NCBI RefSeq assembly: GCF_947495825.1
Contig: NZ_CANMAH010000009.1
Coordinates: forward strand, 62,001-126,000
Reading direction: 5' to 3'
Length of the DNA: 64,000 bases
DNA from: an uncultured Psychrobacter sp.
Lineage (GTDB): Bacteria; Pseudomonadota; Gammaproteobacteria; Pseudomonadales; Moraxellaceae
Below, piece by piece: positions 45,491 to 54,282 of this stretch; the first letter of the stretch is position 1; each line of letters opens with the position of its first letter. A program made the translations under genes and the position numbers. The notes below the pieces were generated by a model. The model searched no databases. It had not been told where the DNA came from and saw only the letters and a list, made by a program, of their open reading frames with translations.

Positions 45491-48004
45491 ATGACTATGC
45501 AAGCAACTCATGAATTGCCACTCGTCGGTGTCAAAGTAATCGATTTTGGTCAATATATCGCTGGGCCTGCTGTAGGTATGATGCTTGGCGACTTAGGCGC
45601 AACCGTGGTCCATATAGACCCACCGTCAGGTCCAAAATGGCAAAGTCCAGCTAATGCTGTATTAAATCGTAATAAATTGATGCTGAGACTCGATCTTAAA
45701 ACAAATGAAGGACTAGCACAGGCTAAGCAATTAATTTTGGAAAGTGACATCGTTATTGAAGGTTTCCGTCCTGGGAAAATGGCAGAAATGGGGCTCGATC
45801 TGGTAGCACTGCGCGAAGAACGTCCGCAATTGATCACCTTGTCCATCCCTGGATTTGCATCGAATGATGAACAGCGCCGTGAGCTACGTGCCTATGAAAG
45901 CATTGTATCAGCGAGCTCAGGTGTGTTTACTGACATGGGTTTAAACCGTGTACTAATGGGAATCAACCCATCGTTTTCTCCTCTCCCGCTTCCCTCTGCT
46001 TATGGTGCCATGCTGGCAGGTTCCGCAGTCGTTTTTGCACTACAAGCACGTGAAAATACTGGGCTCGGCGATGCTATTGAAGTTCCTCTTGCAGCGGCGG
46101 TCATGGAAGGCCTTTGCTACAACTCAATAGAGATCGAGGATCTACCTAAGCGATACTTGACCCAACGTGAAGTTGAGATTCAACGCCGCCGCGTTGAAGG
46201 TATTCCTATGAACATGGACTACGAAGCACTACAAGAGTTGCTCGATCCTTTTTACCGCAGTTATATGTGTAAAGATGGGCGTATGTTCTATGTAGTATGC
46301 CCTAGCCATAAGGATCATGCTAAGCGTTGTTTGCAAGTCTTAGGGTTATACGATGAACTAATTGATGAAGGCTTGACCGAAGAAGAAGATACCTATTTGC
46401 CTTCAAGTCAGTGGACGTCTGATACCTCGCTTGGCGTTTATCCTATGCCAAAGCATTGGGCAGATCGTATTGCTGAAAAAATGAAAGGTGCTTTTTTACA
46501 GCGTACCTCAAAAGAGTGGCAAAAGATTTTTGGGAAACGCGGTATACCTGGAGCGCCGCAGCGTTGGCTACAAGAATGGATCCGTGATGATCATGCTGAA
46601 ACCGCAGGACTCATGATTGAGGTCGATGATCCGACCTATGGCAGGATGATTCAGCCAGGCCCCATTGTTTGGTTAGAAGAATGTGGTGAGATGATGTTAC
46701 AACCCAAGCCCCCAGAGCCTACTGACTTTGATACGGCGTTTAGAGAACTGAAGGCTATCAAAACCAAGTTGCCCTCAGTCAATAATCTTAATGAAAAACG
46801 TGGTTGGCTAGATGGCGTCAAGGTACTTGATCTTTGTAATGTAATTGCTGGTCCCCATTCGGCAGCTTATTTAGCGCGTTTTGGAGCAGAAGTCATTAAG
46901 CTTGATCCTGCCTCTCCATTTTATGACAGTTGGAATACTGTTATTTATGGTATGTCTCAAATGACAGGTAAACGTTCCATACTTGCTGATATTCGTTACG
47001 GAAAAGGACGAGAAGTATTTGAGAAGTTAGTCCAATCCGTTGACGTCATTGTTTGGAATGCGACCGACACGCAAATTGAGAAAATGGGACTGGATGCTGA
47101 AGGCTTAAAAGCATTAAATCCAGAAGCCATTTTCTGCAAGCTTGATTGTTTTAGTGGTGTCCGCAAAGGTCCATGTAGTGACTTTATAGGCTACGACGAT
47201 GTGGTACAGGCGTCTACTGGCATCATGTTACGCTGCGGCGGCGCGATGGATACGCCAGAGGAGCATGCTCACGTCGGTACTATTGATGTGATGTGCGGCT
47301 TTGGTGGCGCGATGAGTATTGGCGTGGCGCTATATCAAAAATATCGTACAGGTCGTATTGGACGCGGTTGTACCTCGTTAGTCGCAAACAGTGCCTTACT
47401 TCAAATCCCCTATTGTTATGACTTTGAAAAACGTGGTCTGTTCGATGAGCCGTCAGGCCGTGAAACCAATGGCCACGATGAGTTAACGCGCTTTTATTAT
47501 ACGTCTTCAGGGAATTACTTACTATTAAATGCTTATGAAGTCGATGTAAAAAACTTTGAAAACGTTGAGGGCTTAGAAGGGTTTAGTGAGCTTGACAAAG
47601 ATGAGCGTGCGGTATTTTTATCGAATACCTTTCAAAAAGCGCCCGCTCATGATTGGATTGAGCGCTTGCAAGCGGCTGATATTGCGGCTGTAGTCTGTGC
47701 TGATATCAATGCGTTACGCGCTGAATATAGTCGCGTAGCAGATGGCACGTCAGGTACTGATCGTGGTAGTTATTCTTTTTCAATTTATGAGAATCATCCC
47801 AGTGGTCATAAGGTGACGCAGCTTGATCCCTATGCTATTCGTCCTTCGCATAGCATCGTATATGCACTACCTCGTCCTGAAAAGTTTGGGCAATCCACGC
47901 GTCAAATAATGCTGGAGCTTGGTTATAGCGAGGCAGAGATTGAAGCCAGTATTGCGAGTGGTGAGCTGAGCGATAGTTGGAGCAGTGAGTTTTTACCGAG
48001 TTAA
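45491..48004 (+). CDS. dddD: DMSP CoA-transferase/lyase DddD (fused double CaiB)
   Basis: 837 residues made of two class III CoA-transferase (CaiB/BaiF) domains, ~1-400 and ~435-837, each starting with the GVKVxDxxxxxAGP motif (near 11 and 442). The second has Asp599 in GTIDVMCGFGG at the place of the catalytic Asp of the family; the first has AYGAM there and lacks it. This asymmetric fusion of about 840 residues is the DddD layout. DddD uses an acyl-CoA donor to turn DMSP into DMS and 3-hydroxypropionyl-CoA. AAGGATGG lies just upstream; ATG 45497 is an alternative start. Confidence 0.9.
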   Translation: MTMQATHELPLVGVKVIDFGQYIAGPAVGMMLGDLGATVVHIDPPSGPKWQSPANAVLNRNKLMLRLDLKTNEGLAQAKQLILESDIVIEGFRPGKMAEMGLDLVALREERPQLITLSIPGFASNDEQRRELRAYESIVSASSGVFTDMGLNRVLMGINPSFSPLPLPSAYGAMLAGSAVVFALQARENTGLGDAIEVPLAAAVMEGLCYNSIEIEDLPKRYLTQREVEIQRRRVEGIPMNMDYEALQELLDPFYRSYMCKDGRMFYVVCPSHKDHAKRCLQVLGLYDELIDEGLTEEEDTYLPSSQWTSDTSLGVYPMPKHWADRIAEKMKGAFLQRTSKEWQKIFGKRGIPGAPQRWLQEWIRDDHAETAGLMIEVDDPTYGRMIQPGPIVWLEECGEMMLQPKPPEPTDFDTAFRELKAIKTKLPSVNNLNEKRGWLDGVKVLDLCNVIAGPHSAAYLARFGAEVIKLDPASPFYDSWNTVIYGMSQMTGKRSILADIRYGKGREVFEKLVQSVDVIVWNATDTQIEKMGLDAEGLKALNPEAIFCKLDCFSGVRKGPCSDFIGYDDVVQASTGIMLRCGGAMDTPEEHAHVGTIDVMCGFGGAMSIGVALYQKYRTGRIGRGCTSLVANSALLQIPYCYDFEKRGLFDEPSGRETNGHDELTRFYYTSSGNYLLLNAYEVDVKNFENVEGLEGFSELDKDERAVFLSNTFQKAPAHDWIERLQAADIAAVVCADINALRAEYSRVADGTSGTDRGSYSFSIYENHPSGHKVTQLDPYAIRPSHSIVYALPRPEKFGQSTRQIMLELGYSEAEIEASIASGELSDSWSSEFLPS

Positions 48005-48091
48005 GAAACGATAGGTATCAAGTCAATAAAGGATTGTAATGCTTGATACCTATTTAAATAAACGAGTGAAAGACTATCTAAAGGATTAGAC

Positions 48092-49762
48092 ATGAAACGT
48101 ACAGATAAAAAACCTTTGACTAAGTTGCCAATTGAAGTCGCAACATCAGGTTTTTATGAGGGGTTTAATAAAGACGTTACGATTACCGCTAAAATTTTAC
48201 TGGGTCTGCTCATCGTTTGGGCCGTCGTATTTCCAGAAAACTCAATGGCTGTTTTGGGGTCAATCAATAGCTTTTTACTTAATAATTTTTCAATCTGGTA
48301 TATCTTTTCCGTCGCTTTTTTCTTAATTTTAGCTTTAGTTCTGGCTGTTATACCGCGCTATGGAAAGCTGGTTTTAGGAGATAAAGAGGATAAGCCTGAG
48401 TTCTCCAACTTTTCATGGTTTTCTATGATCTTTGGAGCTGGTATTGGCGTTGGTATGTTGACCTTTGCAACCGCAGAGCCGATGTATCACTTTGCCAATA
48501 ATCCTGAAGTTATTCAGGGTATGGCGACAGGTTCTGGTGCTGACAATGTTCGCTATGCTTATAAATGGGCCTTTCTACATTGGGGGTTTAGCGCATGGAT
48601 TTGTTATTCCCTAGTCGGATTATCTATGGCCTACTTTGCTTTTCGACGTAAGCTACCCCTCACCATTCGTTCAGGTCTAGCGCCGTTATTTGGTAAGAGG
48701 TTGTCAGGCAAACTTGGTAATGCCATCGATATTGTCGCCGTCATTGCTACTATTTTGGGCGTTGCACAAACGTTAGGATTTGGAGTTGAGCAATTTGTAT
48801 CTAGCATGCACCGTGTTGGATTGGGCGATTGGTTACTGAACGCTGATGGCAAATCATCAACAGCAGCTATCATCGTTGCCCTTGCCGTCATCGTTGGTGT
48901 TGCGACCCTATCTGCGCTTTCTGGGGTCGGTAAAGGTATCAAATGGCTATCTAATATCAATATGAGTTTGAGCTTTGTTTTGTTTGCATTTTTCTTAATA
49001 TTTGGTTCGACCTTCTTTGGCTTACAAGCTTTTTTCGTAGGTCTATTCGACTATGTCGTCGCGCTTCCTGAGCTACTAATTACGGTCTGGCAGCCAGACG
49101 GCACACAAGTCGGCGACACGCTTGCCACTTGGCAAAAAGACTGGTCAGTATTTTATTGGGCATGGTGGATTGCTTTTGGTCCCTTCGTTGGGGTGTTCTT
49201 TGCGCGTATCTCACGGGGTCGTAGTATTCGATCTTATCTATTTGGTACCGTCGTCCTACCCGCTCTGATGTGTTTTATCTGGTTCTCAGTGGTAGGTGGT
49301 ACCGCGATTGATTTAACGCTTAACGGTATCGCTGGTGATGCTATTTCAGGAGTAGGTCAAGAAGCTCAACTATTGGCAATGCTGGATGTGATGTTGTCCT
49401 CAGGTTTCGCATGGGCCATGGCGATCTTGGTTTTGATCTTACTATTGACCTACTTAGTTACCACTTTAGATTCGGCCATTCTAGTTATCAATACAATTAA
49501 TTCAGCGGGTAACGAAGGTCCAAAAGGCCGTCCACATATTATCTTTTGGGGCGTGATACTAGCCTTGGTGGTTGGAGTTCTACTGACTAGCGGAGGACTC
49601 GGCGCGATCAAAACGGCTATGGTGATCGGTGCCCTACCTTTTAGTTTTGTCATGGTGCTCATGGGAGTGTCCCTTATAAAAGCCATTCTCTATGATACCA
49701 GTCATGCTAGAGCAGATACTGTGGATTCGGTCGATGACTCTCAAATTGAAGGATCGTACTAA
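48092..49762 (+). CDS. dddT: BCCT-family transporter, DddT-type
   Basis: 556 residues with 12 hydrophobic segments, betaine/choline/carnitine transporter family. The GAGIGVGMLTFATAEPMYHF segment near 112 and the WAWWIAFGPFVGVFFARISRGRSIR segment near 352 are BCCT landmarks, with the aromatic Trp-rich TM8 that cages quaternary ammonium or sulfonium groups. Adjacent to dddD, so the substrate is most likely DMSP; glycine betaine is the alternative. The short C-terminus argues against strong osmotic control. AAAGGATT precedes the ATG. Confidence 0.88.
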   Translation: MKRTDKKPLTKLPIEVATSGFYEGFNKDVTITAKILLGLLIVWAVVFPENSMAVLGSINSFLLNNFSIWYIFSVAFFLILALVLAVIPRYGKLVLGDKEDKPEFSNFSWFSMIFGAGIGVGMLTFATAEPMYHFANNPEVIQGMATGSGADNVRYAYKWAFLHWGFSAWICYSLVGLSMAYFAFRRKLPLTIRSGLAPLFGKRLSGKLGNAIDIVAVIATILGVAQTLGFGVEQFVSSMHRVGLGDWLLNADGKSSTAAIIVALAVIVGVATLSALSGVGKGIKWLSNINMSLSFVLFAFFLIFGSTFFGLQAFFVGLFDYVVALPELLITVWQPDGTQVGDTLATWQKDWSVFYWAWWIAFGPFVGVFFARISRGRSIRSYLFGTVVLPALMCFIWFSVVGGTAIDLTLNGIAGDAISGVGQEAQLLAMLDVMLSSGFAWAMAILVLILLLTYLVTTLDSAILVINTINSAGNEGPKGRPHIIFWGVILALVVGVLLTSGGLGAIKTAMVIGALPFSFVMVLMGVSLIKAILYDTSHARADTVDSVDDSQIEGSY

Positions 49763-49956
49763 TGGCAGCGCTAGACCATATTGTAGAACATTTATCCTAG
49801 AACATCTGCTTAGGTGTTCTAAATTCTAATCATCCTCCTGTCAGTCTAAAGGCTGGAATTTGCTGCCTCTACCTTTAACTACTAGGTATTCAGCTATCAA
49901 AAAGATCTGCTATGGCTTTTCATATGCAGGTAAATACAATCTAAACGGAGTGAACA

Positions 49957-50748
49957 ATGCAAAACCAAACTTTTGGAAATATTGATTTCAGTATAGAAAA
50001 CCAAGTGGGTTATATCTCTATCAACAATCCACCTGCCAACACGTTAAGTACAACCACACTCAACGGACTATCTAAATGTTTCAAACAGGCGCAAGCAGAT
50101 CAAAGCATTAAGGTAATCGTAATAACCGGTACGGGTAAGATGTTTGTCGCTGGTGCAGATATTAAAGAGTTCACCGAAGCGTTTAATGATTCTCAAAAAG
50201 GCAAAACACTATCACAAGACGCTCAGGCCGTTATGAATACTATTGAGGCATCTACCAAACCTGTTATTGCGGCAATTAATGGTGCTTGTTTGGTTGGCGG
50301 TTTAGAGCTTGCTATGAGTTGCCATTTGCGTCTTGCCGCTGATGAGGCAAAGTTAGGTCAACCAGAGTTAAATCTAGGTCTGATACCTGGTTTCGGCGGT
50401 ACTCAAAGACTAGCCCGTATTACTAACAAAGCCAAAGCCTTAGAGCTGATCCTTACAGGTCGATTTATCGGTGGTCAAGAAGCGGAAAAAATTGGTTTGG
50501 TTAATAAGTCAGTACCGCTTACTGAATTAATGGATGAAAGCAAAAAACTCGCTGAATCTATTGCTCTTAATAAAAGCGCAGAATCTGTCAAAGCGACGCT
50601 CATAGCCGTCAATGAAGGCATGACAACCACTTTAGAAAAAGGCTTGGAGATAGAAGCCGAACAGTGGGCGCAGCTGTTCGAAACAGAAAATATGGTCGAA
50701 GGCGTTAACGCCTTTATGGAAAAACGTAAACCTGATTTTAAAGGGTAA
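49957..50748 (+). CDS. Enoyl-CoA hydratase/isomerase family protein
   Basis: 263 residues, crotonase fold. Oxyanion-hole AGADIKEF is near 65-72 and GACLVGGLELA near 109-119; both hydratase glutamates are present, Glu117 and Glu137. This supports true hydratase chemistry. In ddd context it could interconvert 3-hydroxypropionyl-CoA and acryloyl-CoA, opening the route to propionyl-CoA. CGGAG precedes the ATG. It follows dddT after 194 bases that include a short TAGAACA/TGTTCTA hairpin. Confidence 0.88.
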   Translation: MQNQTFGNIDFSIENQVGYISINNPPANTLSTTTLNGLSKCFKQAQADQSIKVIVITGTGKMFVAGADIKEFTEAFNDSQKGKTLSQDAQAVMNTIEASTKPVIAAINGACLVGGLELAMSCHLRLAADEAKLGQPELNLGLIPGFGGTQRLARITNKAKALELILTGRFIGGQEAEKIGLVNKSVPLTELMDESKKLAESIALNKSAESVKATLIAVNEGMTTTLEKGLEIEAEQWAQLFETENMVEGVNAFMEKRKPDFKG

Positions 50749-50901
50749 ATTTTTTTAATTGTTAGTAAGCTCAATTCAAAGCATGGTTATCGTTATACTG
50801 ATTTAGATATATAGCGGTCATCATGCTTTATTTTTTATAATGACTTTAGAACAAGTTTAATCTCGTGTAGCTCAAACAATATAACGAATAAGGGGATACA
50901 A

Positions 50902-51307
50902 ATGGTTGTTACATCAGAAGTAAAAAACGGTATTGGTTGGTTAAAAATAAATCGACCTAAAGTCTTGAATGCTATTAATACAGAAGTGGTTGAACTTACG
51001 AAGTGATTCAATTAATGGTAATGAGTGGGCCACACAAGAACTAAATAACATTCTTTCAAAGTCGCCTACCTCATTAAAAGTTACATTGCAGCAATTAATA
51101 AATGGAAAAGATAAATCCCTTAACGAATGCTTTGAGATGGAAAAGGACATGGCCATTCATTTCATGGATACAGCTGACTTTTATGAAGGTATTCGTGCCG
51201 TTTTAGTTGATAAAGATGGTTCTTCAAAATGGGTTCCGAGCAAATTAAAAGAGCTAACTGAGTCGGATATTGATCACTATTTTTCAAAACCTGTCAAAAC
51301 ACTATAA
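50902..51307 (+). pseudogene. 3-hydroxyisobutyryl-CoA hydrolase-like gene with internal deletion
   Basis: The ATG at 50902, after AAGGGG, opens 34 codons (MVVTSEVKNGIGWLKINRP, then VLNAIN) that are the N-terminus of a crotonase-family enzyme and stop at 51004-51006. In another frame, from about 51010 to the stop at 51307, comes the C-terminal domain of the HIBCH family: SPTSLKVTLQQL, LNECFEMEKD, DFYEGIRAVLVDKDG and KWVPSKLKEL. The whole catalytic core, roughly 200-240 codons, is gone and the junction is out of frame. HIBCH enzymes also act on 3-hydroxypropionyl-CoA, the DddD product, so its loss next to dddD is notable. Confidence 0.8.
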
Positions 51308-51992
51308 ATCTAAAATAAAAGCAGATACTTGAGTATGAACTACCAGAACCTTCTCTAGATTATTCAATTTTTTATGCGTTGAGTGCTTTCAAATCTTTAG
51401 AAAATTGGGAGGTATTAAGCTTTGCAACTGCACTATTTAAATAGTTAATCCTTATTTAACTAAAGCGTAGCTGGCATACAGCTGATGACGTTATGTTTTG
51501 TCAGGACTAATTATACCACTATCCCCACAAGCTATGGCCTTTATGGAATAATTTTGTTAATAAGTAAAGTAACGCTTAATGCTTAATGCTTAATGCTTAA
51601 TGCTTAATGCTGCAAGAAGTTGGACTGCCCAAATTATTCAATCTAATATACTTATGTATAGTAAATTTAAACGTAAAAGACGTTTACAGCCTTTGCATTA
51701 GTAGTTTTACTTCCCATAGCTTTTTATACCGTTTCTCTTTAGACTAGGACTGCATCAGTCGGGGCAATTAAGCTATATTTGTGTTTTCATAACCTCAAAT
51801 ATAACATCTTTGCTTTAGCTGGCACCCCTCCATTATTTAATCAGCATATTTACTCAGCATAATTTTTGATACATTACCGGAACTTTTACAGGGCCGACTA
51901 AATAGTATATCGACACTGGCCATCTTTGCTGCATCCGTGGGTCAAAATGCTGCACTTATTTAATGAGAACAAGAACAGAGCAAGAGGAAGTA
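51308..51992. other. Intergenic region with tandem array
   Basis: 685 AT-rich bases after the pseudogene. It holds the heptamer array at 51574-51611 and a 41-codon stop-bounded frame (51319-51444, no ATG) that looks protein-like but has no recognised family; it may be another remnant. Otherwise nothing recognised. The density of remnants fits a decaying or recombined junction. Confidence 0.5.
51574..51611. repeat. Heptamer tandem array (GCTTAAT)5
   Basis: Five perfect copies of GCTTAAT from 51574 to 51608 plus a partial GCT. A simple-sequence tract in non-coding DNA, prone to length change. Confidence 0.95.
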
Positions 51993-52898
51993 ATGACAGA
52001 GATTAATGGAAAGCGGTTATCCTATCTTTATGAGGCTGTAACTATGGGTACAATCCGGGCGGCAGCAGATAAGCTCAATATTGCTCCCTCGGCTATTAGC
52101 CGGCAAATATCTCTGTTAGAGGAAGAATTAGCATGCATTCTTATTGAACGGCATCGTAAAGGAGTAACGCCAACAGAAGCTGGTAGTATTCTCTTGCAGT
52201 TTTATCGGGAATCGCTCTCCGCTGAAGAGAATTGTGTTTCCAAATTACAGGCGTTGTTGGGATTACAACGGGGACATATAAAATTAGCTATGGGTGATGG
52301 CTTTGTTGGGGATTTGATGTTGGGCCCACTATCTGAATTCGCCCGTCTATATCCGGCGCTGACGCTTTCAATCAGTACTGGTGGATCAAACGAAGTGATT
52401 CGTCAGGTTGAGGAAGATGAAGCACATATCGGTCTAGTTTTCCATCCCAGCAGTCATCCACGCATCCGCTCACAGGTTGTAAGTTGTCAGCCAATGTATA
52501 TTATTATGTCCCCTGACCATCCGTTAGCCAATCAAGATAAACCGATGCAGTTGAAGGAGCTTCTAGAATACCCAGTGGGGCTGGCTGAAAGTCGTTTTGG
52601 CATACGTCAGTTACTAGCGATGGCCGAATTTCAACAAAAAATTCGATTTAACCCCATTCTAACCACTGACTCATTCGCTGTACTAAAGAATTTTGCCCGC
52701 TCAAATATGGGATTTACCTTTCTACCGTATTTTGTAGTGTCCAAAGAAGTGAAAGACGGACATCTGGTAGCAATCCCTATAGACAATGCGCTACTGGCAA
52801 GCGGTGAAGCTCATATTGTAACTCGGTTGGGTCGTCATCTATCCCAAGGCCCGCATGAATTATTACAACATCTAAAGTCATGGATGAAAGCTTTGTAA
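51993..52898 (+). CDS. LysR-family transcriptional regulator
   Basis: 301 residues from ATG 51993, which follows AGAGGAAG; an upstream ATG at 51963 adds 10 residues. The helix-turn-helix (GTIRAAADKLNIAPSAISRQ) is at ~20-45, followed by the LysR effector domain with DHPLANQDKPM near 170. It is convergent with the DUF3100 operon, separated by 24 bases, and is the likely regulator of that operon, but dddR-type control of the ddd genes cannot be excluded. Confidence 0.88.
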   Translation: MTEINGKRLSYLYEAVTMGTIRAAADKLNIAPSAISRQISLLEEELACILIERHRKGVTPTEAGSILLQFYRESLSAEENCVSKLQALLGLQRGHIKLAMGDGFVGDLMLGPLSEFARLYPALTLSISTGGSNEVIRQVEEDEAHIGLVFHPSSHPRIRSQVVSCQPMYIIMSPDHPLANQDKPMQLKELLEYPVGLAESRFGIRQLLAMAEFQQKIRFNPILTTDSFAVLKNFARSNMGFTFLPYFVVSKEVKDGHLVAIPIDNALLASGEAHIVTRLGRHLSQGPHELLQHLKSWMKAL

Positions 52899-52922
52899 GC
52901 GGGCGACACGACTTATCGCTGT

Positions 52923-54233
52923 TTACAACAAAGCCTGTGCGATAATCGCCGAGCCTAAAAAAGTACCAGTAAAGGTTAGCAGCGCTACAATAGCAATCTT
53001 AAAGCCAGACTTTTTGAATAAGTCCACCTCCATTTGCGAGATAGCGAAACCTGCGTAAGCTAGTACCGGGGTAATGAGTTGTAGCACACCCAGCTTATCA
53101 GTCTCGACTAAAACATAGTCACTAAATGGAAACTGCGGCAGCGATATCAAAATAGCGACAATAGATATCCAAGCAATAGCAGGCACATTAATTGGAATGA
53201 CTCGTTTTAGTAGTATGCCAACGACACAACAGCCAAATAATATGAGCATACCAGGTAACGCAGCAATCGGATTAAAACCTTGTCCAACCCAATTACTCAA
53301 TAATAGCACGCCGCATATAGCGACCAATAATGATACTGACTGCCATACTGATAAGATAGCCTGCTCTTGCAAACCAAAATCCATGGCTTTACTGATATCA
53401 GCGCCATTATTTTTTCTGAATTTACTGGTAACTTTGTATAAAAACTCAGCGGCTGGTAGCGCTATGAATAAGCTGACAAACAGACCTGTAGCATAGGTAA
53501 GCAAGTTAGAAGTCGCGGCAAAGGCAGTAATGGTCTCCTCTTGCGCTGGGACAGTCTCTGCTAGCGCTGCTGAACAGGCACCCATCATACTACCACTACC
53601 GATACCACAAGCCATTGCTAAAGCACGTATATCTAGAATGTCTAAAGAGGCAATGACCCCTGCCATAAGTGAAAAATAAATTGCACCAAATAAAGTACCC
53701 ATCACATAGACACCCATTACGCCGATACCTTCAGCACTCTGAAGTCCATACTTATCAGCAATTAGCGCAATATTAGGCTCACGAGCAATTGAGTGAGTGG
53801 CACCAATAGCCTCTCTTCCCATTCCAAACACCAATACAGCAACAGGCAAGGCGATAACGGCAGTAGCTACATTGCCTAACTCTTGTAGTAAAAGGGCGGG
53901 ACCTGCAGCTATTATTTCTTCTACTTTAGGGCCGACGCCAACGCCAAATTTTGCAATGAAAGGCATGATACTTAAAAGAACGGCGTAGCTTGCAAATTTT
54001 GCTCGGTCTTTAGAGATAATCGCTTTCATTGAGGGTATAACGTTGGGGTTCAACAATATTGTAAATATGAATGCGTATAGCAAAGGCAGTAAGACTAATG
54101 TACCAATACCAATCGGAATCTTAATGATTCCAATCCATTCTGCAAGTAACGATGTAGCAATCACTAGTAAATGCAGCTTCCAATCAAATAAGCGCTTCGT
54201 CATTGTACTTGATAGCACACTGGTATTATTCAT
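52923..54233 (-). CDS. DUF3100 membrane protein, probable transporter
   Basis: 436 residues with about 11 hydrophobic segments. It matches the DUF3100 family by length and by segments such as GVGVGPKVEEIIAAGPALLLQELGN split over TM3-4 and MACGIGSGSMMGACSAALAETVP near 205. Family members are often encoded beside M20 amidohydrolases, as here, so a role in substrate import or product export is inferred. It is the last gene of the leftward operon. Confidence 0.78.
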   Translation of the reverse strand: MNNTSVLSSTMTKRLFDWKLHLLVIATSLLAEWIGIIKIPIGIGTLVLLPLLYAFIFTILLNPNVIPSMKAIISKDRAKFASYAVLLSIMPFIAKFGVGVGPKVEEIIAAGPALLLQELGNVATAVIALPVAVLVFGMGREAIGATHSIAREPNIALIADKYGLQSAEGIGVMGVYVMGTLFGAIYFSLMAGVIASLDILDIRALAMACGIGSGSMMGACSAALAETVPAQEETITAFAATSNLLTYATGLFVSLFIALPAAEFLYKVTSKFRKNNGADISKAMDFGLQEQAILSVWQSVSLLVAICGVLLLSNWVGQGFNPIAALPGMLILFGCCVVGILLKRVIPINVPAIAWISIVAILISLPQFPFSDYVLVETDKLGVLQLITPVLAYAGFAISQMEVDLFKKSGFKIAIVALLTFTGTFLGSAIIAQALL

Positions 54234-54282
54234 AGCAACTCCCTTTGCATTTTATGATTTCTAAGTTTTTTTATTATTTGGC

